64,000 nucleotides of DNA from Streptomyces pactum. Lineage in GTDB: Bacteria; Actinomycetota; Actinomycetes; Streptomycetales; Streptomycetaceae. Shown here in pieces: positions 33,647 to 42,431 of the stretch (its first letter is position 1; every line of letters begins with the position of its first letter). The notes under the pieces are model-generated. The model was not told the origin of the DNA. It did not search any database and saw only the letters and a list, made by a program, of their open reading frames with translations. The stretch spans positions 4,774,001-4,838,000 of the forward strand of contig NZ_JACYXC010000001.1 in NCBI RefSeq assembly GCF_016031615.1. Direction: 5' to 3'. A program made the position numbers and the translations under genes.

Positions 33647-36600
33647 GTGACGAACAGCAGCCGCAGCAGCCCGGGAACGCCGGGGTGCCGCCGGCGGAGC
33701 GGGGGACCGGCGCGCCGGCGCCCGAGCACGGGGGCGGCTGGCAGCCGATGCCGCACGGCCCCGAGTACGACGCGGAGGGCACCGCCTTCGTGCAGCTGCC
33801 CCCCGAACTCACCGAGCCCTCCGCCGCGTCCGCGCACTGGGACCCGCTGGCCGCGCCCGGTACCGGCTACACCCCGCCGCCGGTTCCCGGCGCGCCCGCC
33901 GCCGGCCACCCGGGGCCGTCCGCGCCCTCCCAGGGCGGCCGGTGGCAGCCGTTCGGCGAGAGCCCGCTGCACGGGTCCCCGCCGCACCACGCCCATCAGG
34001 ACCCGCACCACCACCCCGGCCACCCGGCCGGCCCGTACGCCCCGGCGGGGGACCCGCACGCCACCGGGCACTGGCCCGCGCCCGGCGACACCTCCGGCGG
34101 CTGGCCGGCCGCCGGGACCGGGGAGCCGGGCGCCCACCCGGCGGCCGGGCAGCCCGGCCAGGACGCGGGCGCGGGCTGGCCGTCGCCCGCGGAGCACTCG
34201 GTGCGCACCGGCCAGTGGGCCGTCCCCGGCGCCGAACCGGGCGCGGACGAGGGCAACGGCGAGTTCGTGACCGGCGGCGCGCCGGTCACCGGACCGGACG
34301 GTGCCGCCCCGTGGCCGGCCGCCCCGGAGGTCCCCGGCGGCGCGGGAGCGCACACACCTGGCGGCGGGCACGGCGAACCGGCCCTCGGTGACCGGCTCAC
34401 CGCCCGCGGCCGCGGCCGGAACCGTACGGCCGGACCCGGCGCGCCCGACACGGCCCCGGACGCCGACGGCGGTGCGGAGGTCGACCCGCACGCCACCGCG
34501 CAGTGGACGATGCCGTTCGGCTCGGCGCCGGGCGGCGCGGCCGGGCAGACCGGCCAGTGGTCCATCCCGGTGGCCGAGGAGGGCGTGGACGAGACCGGCG
34601 AGTACTCGGTCGGCGACCACCCCGGCCCGGCCGCCCCGCCGCAGGGCCGGTGGCGTCCCGGCGCCCCGGCGGCGGACGGCGGTGTCCCGGGCGGCGCGCC
34701 CGGCATGGACACCGGCCACGCCGGCGGCCCGCTCGCCGGGGAACACCCGGGCGGCGCACCCGACGTCACCGCCCACGGCGGCGGCCCGGTCCCCGGCGGC
34801 ACCCCGCCCCACGGGACCCCCGCCCACGGGACCCCGGCGTACGACACCCCGGTGGACGGCACGCCGGTGTACGGGGGCACGCCGGCGCATGGCACGCCGG
34901 TGTACGACACCCCGGTGCACGGGACGCCGGTGTACGACACCCCGGTGCAGGGCACCCCGGTGTACGACACGCCGGTGCAGGGGACGCCGGTGTACGACGG
35001 CCCGGCCCACGGCACGCCCGCGGGGGGCACGCCGGTGCCGGGCGGCACGCCGGGGCAGGGCACCCCCGCGCACGGCACCCCCGTGCAGGGGGGTGCGGGC
35101 CGGCCGGCCGCGAACACCGCGGACCAGGGACAGCGGTACTTCGCGGGCCCGCCCACCCCGGAGGAGCCGGCCACCGACGCGGACACCGGCGGCGGAGGAC
35201 GTCCGTCGGCCGAGAACGCCCAGGGCGGTTCCGGGGCCCGGGAGGGCGCCCGGCAGCCGGAACGTAACGGCCGCCGCCGTCAGCAGGGCCGCCGGCCGGG
35301 CGGGGCCCAGCAGTCCGGCCCGGAGGGGCACGGGGACCCCGGCCACCCGGGTGACCACGACGGCACCCGCCCCGGCACCCCCGGACAGCCCGCCCCGGGC
35401 CCGGACGCCTACCAGGGACCCGGCGTGCCCGGCGCGGACGGGTACGGACAGGACGCGGTGTCCGGCGTGCCCGCCGGGCACCCCGGCGTCGACCCGCTCG
35501 CCCACCCGGGCCCGGGTGCCCCCGTGGACGGTCCGCCGCACCCCGGAGACCCTTCCGGGTACCCGGAAGGGGAGGGCCAGGGGCTCCCGCGGACCGCTCC
35601 CGACCCCTACGGACAGCCCGGCGACCCGGTGCCCGGGCCCGTGGCCGGTGGTTACGAGGGTTATCCGGCGCACGAGCCGTACCCCGCCGGGTACGACCGC
35701 TACCGGGCGTACCCCGGTGACCCGGCCGGCGCCGTCCCGGAGGGCGTGGCCACCGGTCACGCGGCCCCGGACGGCGGTCCGCACCCGGCGGGACAGGCGG
35801 CCGACGCGGACGCCGGGTACCCCGGTGCGGAGGGCGGTCATCCCGGCGCGGTGGACGGCGGGTACCCCGGTGCCCCCGGGGCGCCGGTCCCGCACCCCGG
35901 CGATCCGGCCGCGACGGACACCCCCGCCGGCCCGGAGGCCCTCCCGTACGGGGACGCCGCAGACCCGGAGGCCGTCCCGTACGGGGACGCGCCCGCGGGC
36001 CCGGAGGCCGACGCGTACCCGGACGCGGGCGGCGACGCCCCGCACCCGGGCGCGCCCGCCGACGCCGCGTACGGCGACCCGCACGGCGGGGTGCCGCACG
36101 GGGACGCGCCCGGCGTGCCACCCACCGGCGTCGCGCACCACGACCTGCCGGCGGCCCCCGGCCACCCGGGCCACCCCGGGAACGCGGGACGGCCGGGCGG
36201 CCACCCCGGCCACCCGGAGGGCCCGGACGGCGGCCCGGTCCCGGGCGAAGCGGCCCACGGCGGTCCGCAGGGCGGGCCGGCGGGTCCGGCCGTGCCCGGC
36301 GACGAGCACCGGCACCACCCCGGCGCGGCGGGGCGGCGTCCGCTGGCCGGCGCTCCGGCCCGGCCGGACGGCCCGCACCAGCCGGCGGGCGCCGGACAGC
36401 CCGCGGGCGGCCGTCCCGGCGCCGGGGGCCGCCGGCCCGTGGGGCCCGGCGGAGCCGCCGTGGCGCAGGGCACCGAGGGGTACCCCGGTGCGCACGGTCC
36501 GCGGCACCCGGCCGCCGGCCCGCAGGGGACCGGCCGCCGACCGGTGGGGCAGGGCCCGGAGGCGCCCGGCCGGGGGCGGTACGCCGACCCCGCGGACGCA

Positions 36601-38586
36601 ACCTGGCGAACCGGCGCCCCGGCCGGCCGGCGGCCGGACACCGTGGTGTCCGGCGGCCCCGGCGAGCGGGTACGGCCGGGCGTTCCCGGCGCGGCCCCGC
36701 ACGGCGGCGCTCCGGGGGCACCGGCCCAGGGCGGCGCCCCGCAGGCGCCCGGTACCGGTGGTCCCGGTCCGGACGCGGCGGCAGCCGGCCCCGAGGGGTA
36801 CGCCGAGGCACCCGGCGGCGCGCCCGCCGGGCACGTTCCGCCGGCCCAGCACCCCACCGGGCAGGCCCCGGTGGCCGGACACCACCCCACCGGGTACGTC
36901 CCGGCGGCCGGTGACGCCCCGGCGACCGCTGACGTCCCGGTTCCCGACGGCGCGGCCGCCGGGCACGCCGCCGGCCGTCCGGAGGACGCCGGTTATCCGG
37001 GGTACGACGGGACGGGCGCCGGTGAGCCGCCCGCCGTGGGCGGCCCCGCCGGCCACGACCCGGACCGGGAGGAGGCCGCCGAGGGGTACGAACCCGCCGG
37101 GGGATACGAGCCGGTGGAGCCGTACGACCCGGCCGAGGGCCACGGTCCGGACGAGGGTTACCGGCCCGGCGGGGCCCACGACCCGGCCGGACCGGCCGAC
37201 GGGTACGAGCCGGCGCCCGGCGACCGGCCGGGCGCGGCACCCGCCGGCGTGGCCGCGGGTCCGGCCGGCCCCGGGGTGACCGGTGCCCCGGACGCCACCG
37301 GCGGGCCCGGCGACGGCACCGCCACGACCACGGCTCCGGCCGGGGACGCCCCCGGCCCGGAGGCACCGGACGCCACCCCGGCCGGCGGCCACCCGTCCGC
37401 CGGCGCGGCGGACGGGCTCGACGGCGTGCCCGGTGACGTGCCGGAACCGGCCGCCGGACCGCCGGCCGGCCCGGCCGGTGCGGGCCACCCCGACGCCTCC
37501 GCCGAGGGGCACCCGTCCGGGGAGGCGCACCCCGCGCCGGACGCGGCACCCGACGCCGGCCCGGGCACCTCCCCGGACGGCACCGCCGGCACCGGTTCGG
37601 ACGCGGCCGGGGAGGCCGGCGCGCCCGGCACCGGGCCGGTCACCGGCGCCCCCGGCGACCCGTCCGGAGCGCCCGACGACCCGGCCGCCGCACCCGGCGA
37701 CGCCGTACTTGGCGACCACTCCGGCACGACGGCCCCGAACGCCACGACCGCCACGGCCGGCGGGTCCGGCCCGGACGGGGCCACCGACGGTCCCGCCCCG
37801 GACCCCGCCGACGGCGCGGCCCCGGGCGCCGGGGACGAGCCCGGCGCGGCCCCCGGCGACGCGGACGGCGACGACGGCGCGGACGGCGGTGCGGCGGATC
37901 CCGCCGACGGGACGTCCGCGCCCGAGGCCGCCGCGGAGCCCGCCGACGGAGGGTCCGAGGCCGCGACGGAGCCCCCCGGCGAGCCGGAGCCGCCGCACAC
38001 CGAGCACCCCAGCGCCTCGTACGTGCTGCGGGTCAACGGCACCGACCGACCGGTCACCGACGCCTGGATCGGCGAGTCGCTCCTGTACGTGCTGCGCGAA
38101 CGCCTCGGCCTCGCCGGCGCCAAGGACGGCTGCTCGCAGGGCGAGTGCGGAGCCTGCTCGGTGCAGGTGGACGGGCGGCTGGTGAACTCCTGTCTGGTGC
38201 CCGCCGCGACCACCGCGGGGTCGGAGATCCGTACCGTCGAAGGGCTCGCCACCGACGGGCGGCTGTCGGACGTGCAGCGCGCGCTCACCGAGTCCGGCGC
38301 CGTGCAGTGCGGGTTCTGCGTGCCCGGTCTGGCGATGACCGTGCACGACCTGCTGGAAGGCAACCACGCACCGAACGAGCTGCAGACCCGGCAGGCCATC
38401 TGCGGCAACCTGTGCCGCTGTTCGGGCTACCGGGGCGTACTGGAAGCGGTCCGCGAGGTCATCACGGGCCGGGAGGCGGCCGCCGCGGCGGAGAACGGCG
38501 CGCCGGGTCAGGTCCGCATCCCGCACCAGAGCGGCCCGCACGACGGCCACGGGGGCGGCAACGGCAGTGGAGGGGCGAACGCATGA
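33643..38586 (+). CDS. molybdenum hydroxylase [2Fe-2S] subunit with giant low-complexity N-terminus
   Basis: A 1647-residue product in one uninterrupted frame. Only the last about 190 residues are a normal small subunit: SYVLRVNGTDRPVTDAWIGESLLYVLRERLGL, then GCSQGECGACSVQVDG with NSC (first cluster), CGFCVPG and ICGNLCRCSGYRG (second cluster). The first about 1455 residues are Gly/Pro/Ala/Asp/His low complexity with repeats (GTPVYDTPV, about residues 385-485). The family alone is about 160 residues. Streptomyces relatives often carry some disordered N-terminal sequence, but this length is extreme. GTG 33643 overlaps the FAD gene; the stop overlaps the Mo subunit gene (ATGA). A later internal start would still be coupled poorly, so the long form is taken as real. 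Confidence 0.85.
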   Translation: MSDEQQPQQPGNAGVPPAERGTGAPAPEHGGGWQPMPHGPEYDAEGTAFVQLPPELTEPSAASAHWDPLAAPGTGYTPPPVPGAPAAGHPGPSAPSQGGRWQPFGESPLHGSPPHHAHQDPHHHPGHPAGPYAPAGDPHATGHWPAPGDTSGGWPAAGTGEPGAHPAAGQPGQDAGAGWPSPAEHSVRTGQWAVPGAEPGADEGNGEFVTGGAPVTGPDGAAPWPAAPEVPGGAGAHTPGGGHGEPALGDRLTARGRGRNRTAGPGAPDTAPDADGGAEVDPHATAQWTMPFGSAPGGAAGQTGQWSIPVAEEGVDETGEYSVGDHPGPAAPPQGRWRPGAPAADGGVPGGAPGMDTGHAGGPLAGEHPGGAPDVTAHGGGPVPGGTPPHGTPAHGTPAYDTPVDGTPVYGGTPAHGTPVYDTPVHGTPVYDTPVQGTPVYDTPVQGTPVYDGPAHGTPAGGTPVPGGTPGQGTPAHGTPVQGGAGRPAANTADQGQRYFAGPPTPEEPATDADTGGGGRPSAENAQGGSGAREGARQPERNGRRRQQGRRPGGAQQSGPEGHGDPGHPGDHDGTRPGTPGQPAPGPDAYQGPGVPGADGYGQDAVSGVPAGHPGVDPLAHPGPGAPVDGPPHPGDPSGYPEGEGQGLPRTAPDPYGQPGDPVPGPVAGGYEGYPAHEPYPAGYDRYRAYPGDPAGAVPEGVATGHAAPDGGPHPAGQAADADAGYPGAEGGHPGAVDGGYPGAPGAPVPHPGDPAATDTPAGPEALPYGDAADPEAVPYGDAPAGPEADAYPDAGGDAPHPGAPADAAYGDPHGGVPHGDAPGVPPTGVAHHDLPAAPGHPGHPGNAGRPGGHPGHPEGPDGGPVPGEAAHGGPQGGPAGPAVPGDEHRHHPGAAGRRPLAGAPARPDGPHQPAGAGQPAGGRPGAGGRRPVGPGGAAVAQGTEGYPGAHGPRHPAAGPQGTGRRPVGQGPEAPGRGRYADPADATWRTGAPAGRRPDTVVSGGPGERVRPGVPGAAPHGGAPGAPAQGGAPQAPGTGGPGPDAAAAGPEGYAEAPGGAPAGHVPPAQHPTGQAPVAGHHPTGYVPAAGDAPATADVPVPDGAAAGHAAGRPEDAGYPGYDGTGAGEPPAVGGPAGHDPDREEAAEGYEPAGGYEPVEPYDPAEGHGPDEGYRPGGAHDPAGPADGYEPAPGDRPGAAPAGVAAGPAGPGVTGAPDATGGPGDGTATTTAPAGDAPGPEAPDATPAGGHPSAGAADGLDGVPGDVPEPAAGPPAGPAGAGHPDASAEGHPSGEAHPAPDAAPDAGPGTSPDGTAGTGSDAAGEAGAPGTGPVTGAPGDPSGAPDDPAAAPGDAVLGDHSGTTAPNATTATAGGSGPDGATDGPAPDPADGAAPGAGDEPGAAPGDADGDDGADGGAADPADGTSAPEAAAEPADGGSEAATEPPGEPEPPHTEHPSASYVLRVNGTDRPVTDAWIGESLLYVLRERLGLAGAKDGCSQGECGACSVQVDGRLVNSCLVPAATTAGSEIRTVEGLATDGRLSDVQRALTESGAVQCGFCVPGLAMTVHDLLEGNHAPNELQTRQAICGNLCRCSGYRGVLEAVREVITGREAAAAAENGAPGQVRIPHQSGPHDGHGGGNGSGGANA
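34800..35095 (+). repeat. in-frame tandem repeats encoding GTPVYDTPV-type units
   Basis: Within the Fe-S subunit gene, a 30-bp-class unit ACGCCGGTGTACGACACCCC is repeated about ten times with drift. The encoded units are GTPVYDTPVHGTPVYDTPVQ-like. The repeats are in frame throughout, and the frame is kept on both sides, so length changes would not break the gene. Confidence 0.9.
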
Positions 38587-40922
38587 CGGGACTCGCAGAA
38601 GGCGCCGGAGCCGCCACGGCCACCACCGCCACCGCCTCGGTCACACCGCCTGCGGCACCGCCCGGCCCGCACGGCCTGGGCACCACCATGCCGAGCCCCG
38701 ACGCGGCGGCGAAGGCGTCCGGGACCTTCCCGTACGCCGCCGACCTGTGGGCCGAGGGGCTGCTGTGGGCCGCGGTGCTGCGCTCCCCGCACCCGCACGC
38801 CCGGATCCTGTCGGTGGACACCGCCCCGGCCGCCGCGATGCCCGGCGTACGGGCCGTGGTGACCCACGCCGACGTGCCCGGCGACCCCTCGCACGGACGG
38901 CGGGTGGCCGACCGTCCGGTGTTCGCCGGTGACGTGGTCCGCCACCACGGCGAGCCGATCGCCGCGGTCGCCGCCGACCACCCCGACACCGCCCGGCTGG
39001 CCGCCGCCGCCATCGCGGTGGAGTACGAGGTGCTGGAACCGGTCACCGACCCGGAACAGGCGTTCTCCGCCGAGCCGCTGCACCCGGACGGCAACCTGAT
39101 CCGGCACATCCCGCTGCGCTTCGGCGACCCGGAGGTCACCGGCGACGTCATCGTCGAGGGCGTGTACCGCATCGGCCGCCAGGACCCGGCACCCATCGGC
39201 GCCGAGGCCGGCCTGGCCGTGCCCCGCCCGGACGGCGGGGTGGAGATCTACACCGCCTCCACCGACCCGCACGGCGACCGGGACATGGCCGCCGCCTGCC
39301 TGGGCCTGGAGCCGGAGCGCGTCAAGGTGGTGGTCACCGGCGTCCCCGGCGCGATGGGCGAGCGCGAGGACCACGGCACCCAGCTGCCGCTGGGGCTGCT
39401 GGCCCTGAAGACCGGGCGGCCGGTGAAACTCGCCGCCACCCGTGAGGAGTCGTTCCTCGGCCACGCCCACCGCCACCCCACGCTGCTCCGCTACCGGCAC
39501 CACGCCGACACCGAGGGCCGGCTGGTGAAGGTGGAGGCGCAGATCCTGCTGGACGGCGGCGCCTACGCCGACTCCTCCGGGGACGCGCTGGCCGCCGCGG
39601 TCTCCTTCGCCTGCGGCCCCTACGTGGTCCCGCACGCCTTCATCGAGGGCTGGGCGGTGCGCACCAACAACCCGCCCTCCGGCCATGTGCGCGGCGAGGG
39701 CGCGATGCAGGTGTGCGCCGCGTACGAGGGGCAGATGGACAAGCTCGCCGCCAAGCTGGGCATGGACCCGGCCGAGCTCCGGATGCGCAACGTGATGGCC
39801 ACCGGGGACCTGCTGCCCACCGGGCAGACCGTCACCTGCCCGGCGCCGGTCGCCGAACTCCTCCAGGCGGTGCGCGACGAGCCGCTGCCCCCGCTGCCCC
39901 AGGACGGCGAGGACGCCGCCGACTGGCTGCTGCCCGGCGGCCCGGAGGGCGCCGGCGACCCGGAGGCGGTGCGGCGCGGCGTGGGCTACGCCCTGGGCAT
40001 GGTGCACATGCTCGGCGCGGAGGGCGCGGACGAGGTGGCCACCGCCACGGTCAAGGTGAGCGGTTCGGTGGCCACCGTCATCTGCGCCGCGGTGGAGACC
40101 GGGCAGGGCTTCACCACCCTGGCCCGGCAGATCGTGCAGGAGATCCTCGGCATCGAGGAGGTGCACGTCGCGCCGGTGGACACCGACCAGCCGCCGGCCG
40201 GGCCCGGCGCCCGGGGACGGCACACCTGGGTCTCCGGCGGCGCGGTGGAGCGGGCCGCCAAGATGGTCCGCACCCAGCTGCTCCAGCCGCTGGCGCACAA
40301 GTTCGGCATGTCCACCGAGCTGCTGAGCATCGCCGACGGCAAGATCACCAGCTATGACGGGGTGCTCTCCACCTCGGTCCACGAGGCGCTGGCGGGCAAG
40401 GAGCTGTGGGCGACCGCGCAGTGCCGCCCGCACCCCACCGAGCCGCTGGACGAGTCCGGGCAGGGCGACGCCTTCGTGGGCATGGCGTTCTGCGCGGTAC
40501 GCGCCGTGGTGGACGTGGACGTGGAACTCGGCCTGGTCCGGGTGGTGGACATGACGGTGGCCCAGGACGTCGGCCGGGCCCTCAACCCCGGCCAGGTCAA
40601 GGCCCGCATCGAGGCCGGGGTCACCCAGGGCATCGGCGCCGCGCTCACCGAGAACCTGCGCACCTCACGCGGCGTGGTGCGCCGCCCCGACCTGACCAGC
40701 TACGCCCTGCCGACCGCCCTGGACGTGCCGCCGGTCCGGGTGGTCAAACTCGTCGAGGAGCGGGACGTGGTGGCCCCGTTCGGTGCCAAGGCGGTGAGCG
40801 CGGTACCGGTGGTGACGTCCCCGGCCGCGGTCGCCGCCGCCGTCCGCGCCGCCACCGGCCGCCCGGTCAACCGCCTCCCCATCCGCCCCCAGTCGGCGGT
40901 CGGCGCGGAACTGCGCGGCTGA
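38583..40922 (+). CDS. molybdenum hydroxylase, molybdopterin-binding large subunit (atypical active site)
   Basis: A 779-residue large subunit. After a disordered Ala/Thr-rich start, AAAKASGTFPYAADLWAEGLLWAAVLRSPHPHARILSVDT is the a/b hammerhead domain. GMGEREDHGTQLPLGLLAL-like sequence, SGHVRGEGAMQVCAAYEGQMD (the Arg-containing loop) and HTWVSGGAVERAAKMVRTQLL are the molybdopterin regions. DMTVAQDVGRALNPGQVKARIEAGVTQGIGAAL is the conserved C-terminal block. The usual GAKGVGE motif with the catalytic Glu reads GAKAVSAVP here, so the base is missing. Start ATG 38583 overlaps the Fe-S gene stop. Substrate unknown; it may be a purine-, aldehyde- or heterocycle-oxidising enzyme or a non-catalytic relative. 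Confidence 0.88.
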   Translation: MTGLAEGAGAATATTATASVTPPAAPPGPHGLGTTMPSPDAAAKASGTFPYAADLWAEGLLWAAVLRSPHPHARILSVDTAPAAAMPGVRAVVTHADVPGDPSHGRRVADRPVFAGDVVRHHGEPIAAVAADHPDTARLAAAAIAVEYEVLEPVTDPEQAFSAEPLHPDGNLIRHIPLRFGDPEVTGDVIVEGVYRIGRQDPAPIGAEAGLAVPRPDGGVEIYTASTDPHGDRDMAAACLGLEPERVKVVVTGVPGAMGEREDHGTQLPLGLLALKTGRPVKLAATREESFLGHAHRHPTLLRYRHHADTEGRLVKVEAQILLDGGAYADSSGDALAAAVSFACGPYVVPHAFIEGWAVRTNNPPSGHVRGEGAMQVCAAYEGQMDKLAAKLGMDPAELRMRNVMATGDLLPTGQTVTCPAPVAELLQAVRDEPLPPLPQDGEDAADWLLPGGPEGAGDPEAVRRGVGYALGMVHMLGAEGADEVATATVKVSGSVATVICAAVETGQGFTTLARQIVQEILGIEEVHVAPVDTDQPPAGPGARGRHTWVSGGAVERAAKMVRTQLLQPLAHKFGMSTELLSIADGKITSYDGVLSTSVHEALAGKELWATAQCRPHPTEPLDESGQGDAFVGMAFCAVRAVVDVDVELGLVRVVDMTVAQDVGRALNPGQVKARIEAGVTQGIGAALTENLRTSRGVVRRPDLTSYALPTALDVPPVRVVKLVEERDVVAPFGAKAVSAVPVVTSPAAVAAAVRAATGRPVNRLPIRPQSAVGAELRG

Positions 40923-40944
40923 GGCGCGCCGACGCCGGGGCGCT

Positions 40945-41250
40945 GCCCGGGGGTTGCCGGTCCGGCCGGGCCCAGCGCTTCGGGGCGCCTGTGCCCGGAA
41001 GGCCGGGCCCGGGGTCGTCCGGACCGGCGCGATCGGGGGTTCCTGCCGGGGCCGGGTGACCGGGTGCTCCCGCGCCCGCGCCCGGGGCCGGGGTGCCGCC
41101 CGGTGGTGACGGTACGGCCGGGGCTCGTGTGCTTCGAGGGCCCGTGAACGGGTGCGGGCCCGGCGCGCTGCCGCGGGGGTTGGCGGTACGGCCGGGGCTC
41201 GTGTGCTGGGGCGCCTGTGCCCGGAAGGCCGGGCCCGGGGCCGTCCGGGC
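40945..41250. repeat. imperfect direct repeats after the Mo-hydroxylase operon
   Basis: A 41-bp element starting GGGGCGCCTGTGCCCGGAAG occurs at 40982-41022 and at 41208-41248 with one mismatch. A second element, CGGTACGGCCGGGGCTCGTG plus TGCT, occurs at 41110-41133 and 41184-41207. They interleave, pointing to serial duplication of a small block. The 406-bp spacer (40923-41328) has no supported gene. Confidence 0.88.
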
Positions 41251-41328
41251 GGGTCGTGTGTCCGGTGTCCCTGGGCGCTTTGCTCCGGACCGTTGTCCGG
41301 AGGTGCTCACCGGGTGAGGATCGGCCGT

Positions 41329-42093
41329 ATGAGCCGTGCCCATGACGACGAGAACCTGGCCGGTGCCTACGAGCGCGGCAACGCGATGCCCGACGGGTCG
41401 CTGCGGGCCTGGGTCGAGCTGGTCGCTTCCCATGTCCGGCGGCCGGCGCCGTCCATCCTGGAGATCGGATCGGGGACGGGTGTCTTCTCCGCCGGGATGG
41501 CCCGCTGGATCGCCGGGAGCGAGGTGGTTGCCGTCGATGCCTCCGAGGCGATGCTCACCGAGGCCCGGCGCCACCATCCGCACCCCGCTGTGCGGTACCT
41601 GCGCGGCGAGGCCGAGGCGGTGCCCGCCGCCGCGGACTCCTTCGACCTGGCGCTGCTGTCCCGCGTGATCCACCACATCCCCGACCGCGCGGCAGCGGCC
41701 CGGGAACTCGCCCGGGTGCTGCGGACCGGCGGGAGGGTGGTCGTCCGCACCACCTTCCGGGAGCGGCTGGACGCGGTGGTCTACGACCACTGGCCGCGGC
41801 TCCGGACGATCGACGAACGGCGTTTCCCGGGCGAGGCGGAGGTCGTCGCCGACTTCCTCTCCGCCGGATTCGCCCTGGAGGAGGTCACCTCCTTCGCCCA
41901 GCCGGTCACGGCGAGCCTGGCCGAGTACCACGCCCGGCTGACCGGCCGGCCGCAGTCGAAGTTCACCCACCTCACCGACGAGGAGTTCCACCAGGGCCTG
42001 GCCCGTCTGGAGGCCGCGGCCCGCACGGAGGCACCGGACGGGCCCCGGCCGGTCCTCGAACGCTACGACGTGGCCGTGTTCTCCCTCGGGTGA
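41329..42093 (+). CDS. class I SAM-dependent methyltransferase
   Basis: A 254-residue protein with the methyltransferase-11 pattern. Motif I is ILEIGSGTGVFSAGMARW (residues 43-60), motif II the VVAVDASEAMLTEARR strand-helix, and the post-motif sequence DSFDLALLSRVIHHIPDRAAAARELARVLRTGGRVVVRT. The C-terminal part (FLSAGFALEEVTSFAQ) is typical of small-molecule methyltransferases. The substrate is unknown and no biosynthetic genes lie nearby. ATG 41329 follows GTGAGGATCGG, a modest ribosome site. A convergent terminator hairpin follows at 42130. Confidence 0.9.
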   Translation: MSRAHDDENLAGAYERGNAMPDGSLRAWVELVASHVRRPAPSILEIGSGTGVFSAGMARWIAGSEVVAVDASEAMLTEARRHHPHPAVRYLRGEAEAVPAAADSFDLALLSRVIHHIPDRAAAARELARVLRTGGRVVVRTTFRERLDAVVYDHWPRLRTIDERRFPGEAEVVADFLSAGFALEEVTSFAQPVTASLAEYHARLTGRPQSKFTHLTDEEFHQGLARLEAAARTEAPDGPRPVLERYDVAVFSLG

Positions 42094-42129
42094 CGGCCGC
42101 CGCGGCGACCGGGGCACGGGAGAAGACGC

Positions 42130-42161
42130 CCGGCCCCGGCGCCGTGGGACGCCGGGGCCGG
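42130..42161. terminator. bidirectional hairpin between the methyltransferase and tRNA-Cys
   Basis: CCGGCCCCGGCG (42130-42141) and CGCCGGGGCCGG (42150-42161) pair perfectly over 12 bp with an 8-nt loop, followed on the plus strand by AAGAAAGG. It serves converging transcripts from both sides. Confidence 0.75.
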
Positions 42162-42187
42162 AAGAAAGGCTTCCGCCCGGGGGCGGA

Positions 42188-42261
42188 TGGAGGCCGCGAC
42201 TGGAATCGAACCAGCGTAACTCGCTTTGCAGGCGAGCCCCTGACCACTCGGGCACGCGGCC
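42188..42261 (-). tRNA. tRNA-Cys (anticodon GCA), CCA encoded
   Basis: Read on the minus strand the 74-nt gene starts GGCCGCGTGCCCGAGTGG and ends CGCGGCC-T-CCA. The acceptor GGCCGCG/CGCGGCC is perfect. The anticodon arm is CTCGC-CTGCAAA-GCGAG with GCA at positions 34-36, and the T arm has GGTTCGATTCC. Cloverleaf parts all fit. The 3' CCA is encoded, in contrast to ssrA in this window. A good promoter lies upstream at 42320-42349. Confidence 0.95.
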
Positions 42262-42319
42262 GTGCGCCGTTCCGGACCGGTGGGAGCCGGGCCGGTTCTC
42301 GCGCTGTCGTGCGTGCACC

Positions 42320-42349
42320 ACGTTAGGGCGGGGCCGGGCGGGCGGACAA
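42320..42349 (-). promoter_or_regulatory. promoter of the tRNA-Cys gene
   Basis: On the minus strand TTGTCC (42344-42349) and TAACGT (42320-42325) are separated by 18 bp. They fit the housekeeping -35/-10 consensus. The -10 lies 58 bp before the mature tRNA, leaving a normal precursor leader. Confidence 0.65.
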
Positions 42350-42431
42350 CGGGTCGGGGCCCGCCGACACATGACTGGCATAACCCGTTCACCAACGGCA
42401 TCGCCCCGGCCCGCGACGCCCCCGGCCGGCC

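Noticed and set aside
33502..38550. 1682-codon open frame on the minus strand opposite the Fe-S subunit gene
   Set aside because: It is the Arg/Gly/Val-rich shadow of the low-complexity gene; no ribosome site and no recognisable domain, while the plus frame ends in a complete Fe-S domain coupled to both neighbours.
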